Virus record (IMG/VR): IMGVR_UViG_3300036978_000319
Coordinates: 1-64,000 of that record
Length of the DNA stretch: 64,000 nucleotides
Strand: one strand, 5' to 3'
Origin: a virus
Below the pieces are notes generated by a model. The model was not told the origin of the DNA. It searched no databases and saw only the letters and a list, made by a program, of their open reading frames with translations. The stretch's first letter is position 1; each line of letters opens with the position of its first letter. Below are positions 1 to 7,250 of the stretch, one piece after another. The position numbers and the translations under genes were made by a program.

Positions 1-1
1 G

Positions 2-310
2 GCTAGAGAAAAGGCCGGCACCGATAATTTTGATGAATCGCTACGAGGTAAACGTAGGTCATTTTCATATAAAACCCCCACTGTTCTAACCCCAAGTGTT
101 ATGACTGAGCGGGAGCAACTTTTTAGAATCATACTCTGTAACTTAAGGGAAAACACTTATGAGGCTCGTAAGGAAGCGTTGCAAAGGATGCTAGATTTAG
201 GATACATTATTATAAGTAGTAATGGTCTTTATGAAATCCAGGGAGATGTTAGATGGGACGATGTATGGCCACATCCACAATTAGGAATAGTAATAAGGGG
301 AACTATCTAA
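2..310 (+). CDS. 3' end of an unidentified gene, truncated by the window edge
   Basis: The frame is open from base 2 to a TAA at 308-310, so the gene most likely starts left of the window. An internal ATG at 101 would give 69 residues. The visible part is about 102 residues. It begins with a basic stretch and continues as an amphipathic helix (residues after the ATG read TEREQLFRIILCNLRENTYEAR), followed by hydrophobic strands and a WDDVWPHPQLG turn. This layout would suit a small winged-helix or DNA-binding fold, but I do not recognise the family. It lies directly upstream of a class 1 promoter, so it ends the preceding operon. Confidence 0.6.
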   Translation, partial: AREKAGTDNFDESLRGKRRSFSYKTPTVLTPSVMTEREQLFRIILCNLRENTYEARKEALQRMLDLGYIIISSNGLYEIQGDVRWDDVWPHPQLGIVIRGTI

Positions 311-318
311 GCAGCATA

Positions 319-381
319 GATTTAACAATTCCTTAACATAGGGATGGTACCAGTCAGTAGAATTTAGTTATATTTAACTAT
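319..381 (+). promoter_or_regulatory. Class 1 (middle-type) promoter, copy 1
   Basis: This is one of six copies of a composite promoter. GATTTAACAATTCCTTAACA (319-338) contains two TTAACA half-sites 11 bp apart. GGTACC (346-351) stands where a -35 would be, an exact 17-bp spacer follows, and TATATT (369-374, within TTATATTTAACTAT) is the -10. The gene at 397 begins 16 bp further on, after an A-rich leader with no Shine-Dalgarno sequence. Confidence 0.8.
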
Positions 382-396
382 AGACAAAAGGCAAAA

Positions 397-729
397 ATGG
401 CAACAAGATCAAGAGTAGGTATCATCAATCCAGACCAAACCATTAGCAGCATATACTGCCATTGGGACGGCTCACTAGACACTATGCACCACACCCTTAA
501 CACTCACTATAATAGCCAAGATGAGGCTCAATCCCTAGTGGATATGGGTGATGCTAGTTACATACATGAAACGATTGCAGAGTCTAAGTTTTATCATCGC
601 GACAAGGGTGAGGATCTATGCATAGATACAGCTCCTAGCCTAGATAGCTATCTAGAGCTAGCCGAAAGTACAGGTGGCCAGTGGGCATATCTATGGAACG
701 GCCAATGGTGGTCATACTATAAGATATAA
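397..729 (+). CDS. Conserved small phage protein of the 'SIYCHWDG' type
   Basis: The 110-residue product opens with MATRSRVGIINPDQTISSIYC and has the CHWDGSLDTMHHTL motif. Small proteins of this type are frequent in tailed phages, where they begin MATRS and carry IYCHWDG; their function is not established. The C-terminus is rich in aromatics (GGQWAYLWNGQWWSYY), which suggests a compact beta-sheet domain. The ATG lies 16 bp after the class 1 promoter box, which fixes the start. It is the first gene of a short operon with the genes at 751 and 924. Confidence 0.75.
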   Translation: MATRSRVGIINPDQTISSIYCHWDGSLDTMHHTLNTHYNSQDEAQSLVDMGDASYIHETIAESKFYHRDKGEDLCIDTAPSLDSYLELAESTGGQWAYLWNGQWWSYYKI

Positions 730-750
730 GGGAACCTGATAATATACTAA

Positions 751-921
751 ATGGAATCCATCGGAAAGATAACCACCGGCCAACAGCTTAAATGGCACCG
801 CCAGCACCGGCGTATGGATGACTTGGCTAGCAACCCTACCGGATGGCCAGCAGTTGATAAGGTTCACAAGTCAGCTAGGGGGTATACACGAAAGACCAAA
901 CATAAAGGGAGAGATCATTAA
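751..921 (+). CDS. Small basic protein (56 aa)
   Basis: This is an ATG-started frame of 56 codons ending TAA, 2 bp before the next gene. The product is strongly basic. It starts with a helix (TTGQQLKWHRQHRRMDDLAS) and ends VHKSARGYTRKTKHKGRDH, a tail that would suit binding to nucleic acid or to a ribonucleoprotein. I recognise no domain. Tight spacing between the genes at 397 and 924, and the same coding style, support it as a real gene despite its length. Confidence 0.6.
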   Translation: MESIGKITTGQQLKWHRQHRRMDDLASNPTGWPAVDKVHKSARGYTRKTKHKGRDH

Positions 922-923
922 GT

Positions 924-1193
924 ATGACAAAGAGAGATAGGGATATCGGGCGAATAGTAGACCTAGCCACATTTGGCATCCTAACGGTCTGTGCCACGTT
1001 GGCCATTATATGGATTAGCGGTGGTATACTTACTCATACCAACGAGATAGCGATTGCCTGGGCGCTTAAGCCAGTATATAGGGTAGTAGCCTGCCTTGGG
1101 TTGGTATGGTTTGCCATATTTATAGCCGGCTGTCTCATCCAGTCCATTATGGCTAACCGGGACCGGGAGAACCTAACTAGAAGGGATCCATAA
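924..1193 (+). CDS. Small membrane protein with two transmembrane helices
   Basis: The 89-residue product has a charged N-terminus (TKRDRDIGR), a first hydrophobic helix at about residues 12-34, a short loop, and a second at about 51-73, then a charged tail ending ENLTRRDP. This is the topology of many phage inner-membrane accessory proteins, but no family is recognised. The DNA encoding its tail and stop (from 1170) is nearly identical to the tails of the two QV-repeat genes downstream. Its 3' end has therefore been part of a local duplication. The stop overlaps the next start as TAATG. Confidence 0.65.
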   Translation: MTKRDRDIGRIVDLATFGILTVCATLAIIWISGGILTHTNEIAIAWALKPVYRVVACLGLVWFAIFIAGCLIQSIMANRDRENLTRRDP

Positions 1194-1568
1194 TGAGGGA
1201 GATAGAGCAAGTCAGTGAGCAAGTCAATGAGCAAGTCAATAGGCAAGTCCATAGGCAAGTCAATTGGCAAGTCTATATGCAAGTCGATGGCCAAGTCTAT
1301 ATGCAAGTCCGTAGTCAAGTCCGTGGGCAAGTCAATGAGCAAGTCCATCGGCAAGTCTATAGTCAAGTCCAAAGTAACCTAACTAGAGGGAATCCATAAT
1401 GAGGGAGATAGAGCAAGTCCGTGATCAAGTCTATAGGCAAGTCCATACCCAAGTCTATAGGCAAGTCCATACCCAAGTCAATGAGCAAGTCTATTGGCAA
1501 GTCCATGGGCAAGTCTATAGGCAGGTCTATTGGCAAGTCAAAGAAAACCTAACTAGAGGGAATCTATA
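1170..1568 (+). repeat. Junction repeat (44 bp) and 12-bp CAAGTC arrays
   Basis: A 44-bp block occurs at 1170-1213 and 1376-1419 with two mismatches, and its first half recurs at 1546-1568. The block runs from the last codons of one gene through the TAATG overlap to the first codons of the next, so the duplicated unit is one gene long. Between the blocks the DNA is a 12-bp tandem repeat around CAAGTC. Confidence 0.85.
1193..1399 (+). CDS. Tetrapeptide (xxQV)n repeat protein, copy 1
   Basis: The 68-residue product is made almost wholly of a four-residue repeat in which the last two positions are nearly always Gln-Val and the first two vary among N, H, Y, W, R, S, E and G (for example NEQVNRQVHRQV). 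The N-terminus is MREIEQV and the tail NLTRGNP. The DNA is a 12-bp tandem repeat around CAAGTC. The start overlaps the previous stop (TAATG), implying translational coupling. A valine every fourth residue does not fit a canonical heptad coiled coil. The function is unknown, and the coding assignment rests on overlap, conserved ends and a second copy. Confidence 0.55.
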   Translation: MREIEQVSEQVNEQVNRQVHRQVNWQVYMQVDGQVYMQVRSQVRGQVNEQVHRQVYSQVQSNLTRGNP

Positions 1569-1569
1569 A
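1399..1569 (+). CDS. Tetrapeptide (xxQV)n repeat protein, copy 2
   Basis: This 56-residue paralogue of the preceding gene starts by TAATG overlap with its stop. It shares the N-terminus MREIEQV and the tail NLTRGN, with about ten xxQV units between. It is too short for usual gene-calling cut-offs, but the ends match the upstream copy at DNA level (1376-1419 against 1170-1213). The repeat numbers differ between copies, as expected when a 12-bp array slips or recombines. A 14-bp perfect palindrome follows the stop. Confidence 0.5.
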   Translation: MREIEQVRDQVYRQVHTQVYRQVHTQVNEQVYWQVHGQVYRQVYWQVKENLTRGNL

Positions 1570-1595
1570 CCAGACTCATACAGACTATAGTCTGG
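1570..1595. other. Perfect palindrome/alternative hairpin after the QV genes
   Basis: CAGACTATAGTCTG at 1581-1594 is a perfect 14-bp palindrome. The outer arm CCAGACT (1570-1576) can also pair with AGTCTGG (1589-1595), so two mutually exclusive hairpins are possible. No T-run follows, so it is not a classical terminator. It could be a transcript-end or processing signal. Confidence 0.5.
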
Positions 1596-1754
1596 ATTAG
1601 AATTACTAGTATAAAGTGACACTTGTGCCATGAAGGTCCCATTATAAGAAAGGTAGTATAGTATGGCTAGCCGGTCTTTTTCCTGGCATGCCCCGCAAGG
1701 GTGCATTGGTAGACATAGAGACCCTTTCCCTAGGCCGGGTGGCATAGTGGTTAC

Positions 1755-2690
1755 TGGGTCATATCTGGGTCACTATTTTAGGCCATATTTAGGCTATATC
1801 CGGGCCATTTGGTCACTATTTTAGGCTATTTAGTCACTATTTTAGGCCATATCTATGGCTAGCCGGGCTATATCTAGGCTATTTGGGCCATATTTAGGCC
1901 ATATCTATGGCTGGCAGGGCCAATTGGTCACTATTTTAGGCCATATCCGGGCTATTTAGGCCATATCCTGTCCATTTGGTCACTATTTTAGGCCATATCC
2001 GGGCTATTTGGTCCATATTTAGGCCATATCCGGGCTATATCTAGGCTATTTAGGCCATAACCTGTCCATTTGGTCACTATTTGGTCCATATCTAGGCTAT
2101 TTAGGCCATATTTAGGCCATAACCTGTCCATTTGGTCACTATTTGGTCCATATTTAGGCCATATCTATGGCTAGCCGGGCTATATCTAGGCTATTTAGGC
2201 CATATTTAGGCCATAGCCTGTCCATTTGGTCACTATTTAGGCCATATCCGGGCTATTTAGGCCATAGCCTGTCCATTTGGTCACTATTTGGCCCATAACC
2301 GGGCTATATCTAGGCTATTTAGGCCATATTTAGGCTATATCTAGGCTATTTAGGCCATATTTAGGCTATATCTAGGCTATTTAGGCCATATCTATGGCTA
2401 GCCGGGCTATTTAGGCCATATTTGGTCCATATCCGGGCTATTTAGGCCATAACCGGGCTATTTAGGCCATAACCGGGCTATATCCGGGCTATTTAGGCCA
2501 TAACCGGGCCATATCCGGGCTATATCTAGGCTATTTGGTCCATATCTATGGCTGGCAGGGCTATTAAGGCCATATTTAGGCCATAACCGGGCTATTTAGG
2601 CCATATCTATGGCTGGCAGGGCTATTAAGGCCATAACCGGGCTATTAAGGCCATAACCGGGCTATATCTATGGCTGGCAGGCCTGTGGCA
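1755..2690. repeat. Non-coding array of short GGCCAT/GGCTAT repeats (about 0.9 kb)
   Basis: Some 900 bp are built from units of 9 to 12 bp, chiefly GGCCATATTTA, GGCTATATCTA, GGCTATTTA, GGCCATAACC and GGTCACTATTT, reused in changing order. Longer words such as CCATTTGGTCACTATTT and TATGGCTGGCAGGGC recur several times. Unit lengths are not multiples of three and every frame has stops (TTTAG and TATAA contexts), so it is not protein-coding. No gene is visible from 1570 to 3435. The array could be an origin, a recombination tract or a structured RNA; the sequence does not decide. Confidence 0.8.
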
Positions 2691-2810
2691 GGTGTGGCGT
2701 GATGGCCATATACCGCTGGATCCTAGTGGCAGATGCAGAATATATGTACGTTCATATTTTACTCACTAGGCTAATAGAGGCCGGGTGAATGTCAATGTGA
2801 CTGGGCGGCC

Positions 2811-3190
2811 ATAAATTTCCAGACAATCCGGACCTCATCTGGAACAAGAGCATGAGATCTCCCAGGTACTAAAAAATTCCAGACTGGAAGGGACCTCATC
2901 CAGAACAAGAGCTGGGTATCTTCATAGATCTCCCTGGTATCAAAAATTCCAGACAATCCGGACCTCATCCGGAACAAGAGCTAGAGATCTTTGGAGACCT
3001 CCCGGTAACTAAAAAATTCCAGACAATCCAGAGCTCACTCCAAAACTCACTGGTAACTAAAAAATTCCAGACAACTCGGGCCCTACTCTGGAACTCACTC
3101 GTAACTAAAAAATTCCAGACTGGAAGAGAGCCTAGTAGGGAGAGGGGGCCCAGATCCTCAAATGTCTAGGCGACCTAAAAAATTCCGGAC
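2811..3190. repeat. Seven hairpin-forming AAAATTCCAGAC repeats
   Basis: The core (A)AAAATTCCAGAC recurs about every 50-70 bp, beginning near 2813, 2869, 2940, 3009, 3058, 3107 and, as TTCCGGAC, 3173. Several copies can fold locally: TTCCAGA (2817-2823) pairs with TCTGGAA (2838-2844), and two copies have the near-perfect palindrome TTCCAGACTGGAA. Unit ends share GGTAACTAA or GGTACTAA. The spacers between cores are related to each other rather than unique, so this is not a CRISPR array. From 3191 to 3435 I see purine-rich DNA without a gene. Confidence 0.7.
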
Positions 3191-3435
3191 ATATAGGGAG
3201 TGACCCTAATATCTCTCTAGTACTAAGAGGGGCGAGGAAGGGATGGGAGAGGGTCATAGAGCGCTCCGGTACTTATAGGGTTGGGAGTGGGCCTAGCGGC
3301 CTAGCATACCCTCTATGGGAGTAGGGAGTAGAGCGAGAGACTAAAATGTGTTTCATTCCTGTACACATAGTGTTACTATTAGTTTGGAGAGGGACATACT
3401 TGGGTATCCCTATAATCTATTAGAAACTTAAAGGG

Positions 3436-3648
3436 ATGAGAGACGAGGAAAGGGAGATAGGTACTAGGGTAAGCGAGGGTGTGAGGCATGTGAGGGCTAG
3501 CCTGGATAGGCTGGCGACACGTGGAGTGAGTGGGAGTGCCTTTGGGCATGTGTGGACTAGGGTGACACGTGGAGTATATGACCAGGTGGGTGCGAGGGTG
3601 TATGAGAGGGTGGATGACAGGATGTATAATCAGGTAATTAGAAAGTGA
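3436..3648 (+). CDS. Valine-periodic small protein, paralogue A
   Basis: The 70-residue product is rich in Val, Arg and Gly, with V or M at about every fourth position (RVYERVDDRMYNQV near the C-terminus), a looser form of the xxQV pattern at 1193. The N-terminus MRDEEREIGTRV recalls MREIEQV of those genes. Its stop overlaps the next start as TGATG. A related tail (YNQVIRK) ends the next gene as well. The function is unknown. Three head-to-tail copies with overlapping junctions argue for real translation. Confidence 0.55.
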   Translation: MRDEEREIGTRVSEGVRHVRASLDRLATRGVSGSAFGHVWTRVTRGVYDQVGARVYERVDDRMYNQVIRK

Positions 3649-3877
3649 TGAGGGATGTAGGAGGTATCATAAGTATTAGGGTAAGGGAGAGGGTGAAGAG
3701 GGGCATGATGTACCGGGTGAATGCTAGTGTGTATGACCGGGTGTGGAGAAGGGTGGATGATCAGGTAGAGAGCCGGGTGAGAGGACTGATAGTGTGGCAA
3801 GTGTGGAACCTAGTAGATGAGCAACTGTATAATCAGGTAATTAGAAAGTGATGAGGGATGTAGGTGGTATCATAAGT
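3623..3877 (+). repeat. 52-bp direct repeat at the paralogue junctions
   Basis: Positions 3623-3674 and 3826-3877 match at 51 of 52 bases. Each copy spans the end of one paralogue, the TGATG stop/start overlap and the beginning of the next. The 203-bp offset is one gene length. As in the QV pair at 1170, duplication boundaries lie at the junctions, so the family grows by one translationally coupled gene at a time. Confidence 0.85.
3648..3851 (+). CDS. Valine-periodic small protein, paralogue B
   Basis: The 67-residue product starts MRDVGGIISIRVRERV, with an in-frame GTG one codon earlier as an alternative. It is an Arg/Val-rich repeat with V at fourth positions (RVWRRVDDQVESRV) and ends YNQVIRK like paralogue A. 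ATG overlaps the preceding TGA and its own stop overlaps the next gene in the same TGATG arrangement. The function is unknown. It belongs with the genes at 1193, 1399, 3436 and 3851 as one locally amplified family. Confidence 0.55.
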   Translation: MRDVGGIISIRVRERVKRGMMYRVNASVYDRVWRRVDDQVESRVRGLIVWQVWNLVDEQLYNQVIRK

Positions 3878-4054
3878 GTTTATGCAAGAGAGCAAGTCTA
3901 TGATCAAGTAAGTAGGCAATTAGTTGTGAATGATCAGGTGAGTAGGCATGTGTGGGAGGTTGTGTCGCGTGGGATATATGTCCAGATAGGTGCGAGGGTG
4001 TATAACCAAGTGGATGGTAAGTCAGGTTGGAGACGTAGTGTGACTAGTCTATGA
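3851..4054 (+). CDS. Valine-periodic small protein, paralogue C
   Basis: The 67-residue product starts MRDVGGIISVYAREQVYDQV, close to paralogue B, and continues with QV/RV units such as YDQVSRQL and YNQVDG. The tail KSGWRRSVTSL differs from A and B. An in-frame GTG at 3848 is the alternative start. It is the last gene before the class 1 promoter at 4094. The function is unknown. Confidence 0.55.
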   Translation: MRDVGGIISVYAREQVYDQVSRQLVVNDQVSRHVWEVVSRGIYVQIGARVYNQVDGKSGWRRSVTSL

Positions 4055-4093
4055 CAATGAGCATGCTTAGGTCTCTAGATTCTCCTATGATAA

Positions 4094-4156
4094 GATTTAA
4101 CAATTCCTTAACATTGGGGCGGTACCAGCTCGCGTTTTATTGTTATATTTAACTAT
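4094..4156 (+). promoter_or_regulatory. Class 1 promoter, copy 2 (sigma factor gene)
   Basis: Phased TTAACA half-sites lie in 4094-4113, GGTACC at 4121-4126, a 17-bp spacer, and TATATT at 4144-4149. All inner distances equal those of copy 1. The leader continues ACTATCAACAAAC and is A/C-rich up to the ATG at 4195. Confidence 0.8.
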
Positions 4157-4194
4157 CAACAAACAAACTAACCAAAACTAACCAAACCAACATC

Positions 4195-4758
4195 ATGAAT
4201 ACTCTAACTTTCAAAACCATCGGCAAACTTAAGACCTCTACTAACCGGGTTGAGGCTAATATGAGACTCGTTGTCTCAATCGCCAAAAAGTACCAGGGAA
4301 TGGGCCTATCACTAGACGATCTTATTCAAGAGGGTGCTATCGGTCTTATCCAGGCTGACAAAAAGCATGATGAAAAGAAGGGTAAGTTTAGCTCCTATGC
4401 CTACCTATGGATTAAGGCTGTCATTACACGTGCTCTAAGCGAAAAGGGCAGAACGGTTCGGATCCCTTGCAGTCAAATCAAGAATACCGATGTTCATATT
4501 AAGACAAGTCAACTTGACTCAACGTATCAAGGAGTAGAGTCTCCGTCGGTCTACTCTGTACACGAGGACCAGGAACAAAAGAGAAAGATCCAAATGCTGC
4601 TTTCACGCCTTAAGCCGGCCCAGGTCTCAATCATTAAGCGTAAGTTTGGTATTGACTGCGAAGAGCAAGAGACCCGGGAAATTGCCGAGGACTTAGGTAT
4701 CACGGTTCAGGCTGTTAATAAGACGATCCGGGTAGCTATCGAAAAGATGTCAGCCTAG
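4195..4758 (+). CDS. Phage RNA polymerase sigma factor (sigma-70 family, gp55-like size)
   Basis: This 187-residue protein should redirect host RNA polymerase to phage promoters. Region 2 spans about residues 20-95: [14 protein letters not shown], then [14 protein letters not shown] (core-binding region 2.1/2.2), then [17 protein letters not shown] (region 2.3/2.4, -10 melting and recognition). Region 4 is at about 135-185, with a helix-turn-helix in [19 protein letters not shown]. Region 1 is absent and region 3 much reduced. T4 gp55 (185 residues) is of the same size but has no canonical region 4, so this protein could read a -35 as well. It is transcribed from a class 1 promoter and is the natural candidate reader of the GATATATAA boxes upstream of the virion genes. 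Confidence 0.9.
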   Translation: MNTLTFKTIGKLKTSTNRVEANMRLVVSIAKKYQGMGLSLDDLIQEGAIGLIQADKKHDEKKGKFSSYAYLWIKAVITRALSEKGRTVRIPCSQIKNTDVHIKTSQLDSTYQGVESPSVYSVHEDQEQKRKIQMLLSRLKPAQVSIIKRKFGIDCEEQETREIAEDLGITVQAVNKTIRVAIEKMSA

Positions 4759-4818
4759 TAAGAAGTCCCTATAATAGGAATCAGATTTAATAGTAAAACT
4801 TTAACTAATCATAAAAAT

Positions 4819-5070
4819 ATGAAAACAGAAATGAACATCAACAGATCACAAAAAGCCCAATCTCTATTAAGCGCTATTATGCAACGCTTGTGTATTCACT
4901 CAATGATAGTGTTGGCATGTTACCATATATGCAATACACTATTACTAAATGATGGATGGTTAGACATCGTATTTGCTATAGCCTGGAGTGGAAATGCCTT
5001 TTGGTTGCCTGACTACTTGGATTGGTTTGATGCACCGTGGGAAGGGAGTGAAAAGTGGAATTCAAAATAA
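4819..5070 (+). CDS. Small putative membrane-associated protein
   Basis: The 83-residue product has a polar N-terminus (about 22 residues), a hydrophobic stretch with several Cys at about 23-45, and a Trp-rich C-terminus (WLDIVFAIAWSGNAFWLPDYLDWF). One or two membrane passages are plausible. A second ATG, five codons in, is an alternative start. No family is recognised. It lies between sigma factor and the class 1 promoter at 5071 and is probably cotranscribed with the sigma gene. Confidence 0.6.
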   Translation: MKTEMNINRSQKAQSLLSAIMQRLCIHSMIVLACYHICNTLLLNDGWLDIVFAIAWSGNAFWLPDYLDWFDAPWEGSEKWNSK

Positions 5071-5133
5071 GATTTAACAATTCCTTAACATTGAGTGAGT
5101 ACCATTTCGTGTTTTATTGTTATATTTAACTAT
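5071..5133 (+). promoter_or_regulatory. Class 1 promoter, copy 3
   Basis: TTAACA half-sites lie in 5071-5090, AGTACC (a variant -35) at 5098-5103, then 17 bp and TATATT at 5121-5126. It abuts the stop of the preceding gene. The transcribed leader ACTATCAACTAACC matches that of copy 2. Confidence 0.8.
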
Positions 5134-5153
5134 CAACTAACCAACTAACCAAA

Positions 5154-5990
5154 ATGCAAAAACTAGTAAGAATCAACCAAGTATCGTATGACAAGGACCT
5201 ATTCAAAGCATGGCAGCTTGGGTCGGCTGTGGATCAAATGTTTTCTGTTGGTGGCGGTATACCAAGAGCTACAAACTGGATGGTGACAGGAGATCCCGGT
5301 GTAGGCAAGTCAACTGTTATGTGTGACATTCTTGCTGATGCTGCAAAGAACGGGTCTAAGGTACTTTTTATTAGTGGAGAGATGAACCAGGTTGACCTCT
5401 ATCTTTATGTAGAGCGCTATCCTAAATTTGGAGCTCTTGACATCTTCTTTCCACAAGATGTTGATGATTGCCCAATGGAAGCAATTAGAGAGGTACTCAA
5501 TCAGGGCTGGGATATCGTAATGCTTGACAGTTTTGTTGAAGTTCAAGAAATCATTAAGGAGGCAGGTGGTATGTCAACTAAGGCAAGCGAAAAGTGGATG
5601 CTTGACCTAATGGCTGACCATAACGCAGGCAAGAACACTGGTAAGCATTATACCAGCTTTCTAAACATACAACAAATGACCAAAGGAGGTACATTCGTTG
5701 GCAGCAATCGACTTAAGCACATGACGACTGGTATGATGGAGATCCGCTTTGTTGATGAAAATGAAGAGGACCGTTACATTGTCTTTTCAAAGAATCGTCG
5801 TGGGCATGTAGGCAAGAGACTCTACTTTGATCTCTCAAGCCCAGAAAATGTCATCTATGACCAAGAGAGGTTCAAAAAGACAGAGGAACTTCATATGCTC
5901 AAAAAGCGAGAACGTCTAGAGATTAAGAATGGCACTGCTATGTTTGACGAGCTATTTAAGCTTACAAGCGATGAGACCGATGAAAATTAA
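5154..5990 (+). CDS. RadA/DnaB-like RecA-fold ATPase
   Basis: This 278-residue protein has one RecA-type ATPase core. Walker A is GDPGVGKST (residues 46-54). LFISGEM (about 71-77) matches the SGEE-type strand of RadA/Sms. Walker B is the hydrophobic strand WDIVMLDSF. The segment NIQQMTKGGTFVGSNRLKHM corresponds to the RadA/DnaB region that senses nucleotide and contacts DNA (QvTKeG-x-aGp-x-lEHm in RadA). There is no N-terminal zinc finger and no C-terminal Lon-like domain, so it is a minimal core. Likely roles are branch migration in recombination or a replicative helicase; the match to RadA seems closer. Expression is from the class 1 promoter just upstream. Confidence 0.8.
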   Translation: MQKLVRINQVSYDKDLFKAWQLGSAVDQMFSVGGGIPRATNWMVTGDPGVGKSTVMCDILADAAKNGSKVLFISGEMNQVDLYLYVERYPKFGALDIFFPQDVDDCPMEAIREVLNQGWDIVMLDSFVEVQEIIKEAGGMSTKASEKWMLDLMADHNAGKNTGKHYTSFLNIQQMTKGGTFVGSNRLKHMTTGMMEIRFVDENEEDRYIVFSKNRRGHVGKRLYFDLSSPENVIYDQERFKKTEELHMLKKRERLEIKNGTAMFDELFKLTSDETDEN

Positions 5991-6002
5991 TCCTTTCTAA
6001 CG

Positions 6003-6040
6003 GTTTCATTCCACACTACTCTTGCTATATTTAGATAGAT
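6003..6040 (+). promoter_or_regulatory. Possible weak promoter with TATATTTA -10
   Basis: TATATTTA at 6026-6033 equals the class 1 -10, but neither the GGTACC -35 nor the TTAACA repeat is present upstream. The leader ATAACTAAACAACC before the ATG at 6068 resembles those of class 1 transcripts. Confidence 0.35.
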
Positions 6041-6067
6041 ATAACTAAACAACCAAAACTAAACAAC

Positions 6068-7210
6068 ATGCAATTTTTAAGTCAACAAGTTTTCAATGAA
6101 CGCGCACAAGTGGCCGCTACAACAACACCGATTCGTAAGAAGCTCACCTTCTCCGAACTATCAATCGTCGGTGCTGACCGAATCATGGTGGACGGTCAAT
6201 CAATTCAAATAACAGAGGCTGGGTTTAAGTCCCTTCTTGGACGTCTTAGAATCCCGCCGGCATTTGCCAAGAGATTTGGTGATGCCTGGGGTGAAGACGG
6301 ACTTAAGCAGCTACTTGAGATGGTGAAGGCCGGTCGTCTAGGTAAGACTGATCTTGAAGTGACCCTCTTGGCTGACCCAACTACCCGTAAAGTAGTTGAC
6401 TTCCTTCCCTCAACTGCAGCTCATATCTCAAATCAGAGCTTTGTTGAATTTGCTACTCGTATCATCGACCAATGGGGTCTTAACCCTACCCACTTTGGAA
6501 CAGACCCTCTCGGTGGAGTTCAGATCAATACTCTACATGATAGTCATGTGTTTAAGATCCCTGGTCTCACTGATGAAACCTTTAGAGCAGGCGTAAGTTT
6601 TTCTAACACGCCACAGCGTGGTCTTGAGGTGGTTCCCTTTACAGAACGTACTATCTGTGCAAATGGTATGATTATTCGTCTTGCTGATGATACGTTCCAA
6701 CTTAATCAGTTAACGCCTGATAAGATTAATGAGTTTAATGAAAGAATGTCTGATGCAGCCTATCTTGGCTTTCAGTCTCCCTCGCTGATTGAAAAGATCA
6801 GAAGAGCAAATGTCACCACTGCTAGTCTACTTGAGGTAAACCATGCAGCTATGACAATCCTTAATTCAAATAAGGGTATGAGCTGGGATCGCGTTAATCG
6901 TTACATCCCGGTTGACAGAATCAATCAGGCTTACTCAACGAGAGGAGTTGAGACTGAAGAGTTGTCAAAGGCACAAAAGCGAATTGCAAATAGTGGTATG
7001 ACAGTATGGGATGTTTGCAACGGTCTTACCAATTTTGCATCAAACGATCAGACTCAAATGACAGACTGGAGCCGCATGCAAGTTATGGGTGGTGCTGGCA
7101 ATCTTCTTAAGAAGGCTTTCTTTGATCGTGAAGCTGTTATTGGAGTAGATCCATTTGGAGGAGATCGTATACTTACAAATCGTCAAGCCGCAATTGCCCG
7201 CGGTGAATAA
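6068..7210 (+). CDS. DUF932-like phage protein
   Basis: The 380-residue product is soluble with no signal or membrane segment. The pattern GVSFSNTPQRGLEVVPFTERTICANGM (about residues 180-205) resembles the core of DUF932 phage/plasmid proteins, in which a conserved strand is followed by R-x-x-C-x-N-G. The C-terminal half is helical, with a conserved-looking MTVWDVCNGLTNFAS segment. DUF932 proteins are common in phages and plasmids and their biochemical role is not known. A strong terminator follows, so it ends its transcription unit. Confidence 0.6.
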   Translation: MQFLSQQVFNERAQVAATTTPIRKKLTFSELSIVGADRIMVDGQSIQITEAGFKSLLGRLRIPPAFAKRFGDAWGEDGLKQLLEMVKAGRLGKTDLEVTLLADPTTRKVVDFLPSTAAHISNQSFVEFATRIIDQWGLNPTHFGTDPLGGVQINTLHDSHVFKIPGLTDETFRAGVSFSNTPQRGLEVVPFTERTICANGMIIRLADDTFQLNQLTPDKINEFNERMSDAAYLGFQSPSLIEKIRRANVTTASLLEVNHAAMTILNSNKGMSWDRVNRYIPVDRINQAYSTRGVETEELSKAQKRIANSGMTVWDVCNGLTNFASNDQTQMTDWSRMQVMGGAGNLLKKAFFDREAVIGVDPFGGDRILTNRQAAIARGE

Positions 7211-7250
7211 GTGAAGGCAGGTTTGGTTGGTTATAGCTGGTTCGCCAGTG

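Noticed and set aside
319-381. Sigma-54-type -24/-12 promoter reading of the GGTACC element
   Set aside because: The 17-bp spacing to TATATT and the TATATTTA -10 fit a sigma-70-family promoter, and no TTGCW at the -12 distance is conserved across the six copies.
1034-1372. Minus-strand open frame rich in Asp-Leu (IDLPMDL repeats)
   Set aside because: It is the antisense reading of the 12-bp QV array. A repeat length divisible by three keeps several frames open. The plus strand has coupled starts and conserved ends; the minus strand does not.
1735-1765. tRNA-like box (TGGCATAGTGGTTA)
   Set aside because: It resembles a tRNA D-arm/A-box, but no acceptor stem, anticodon arm or T-arm (GGTTCRA) can be paired around it. 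I found no convincing tRNA anywhere in the window.
2792-2977. 61-residue minus-strand frame in the hairpin repeats
   Set aside because: It is composed of repeat units, has no leader or neighbour in the same strand and is not conserved between units.
2811-3190. Regularly spaced repeats suggesting a CRISPR array
   Set aside because: Cores are short and degenerate, spacing varies from 49 to 70 bp, spacers are related to each other, and no cas gene is present.
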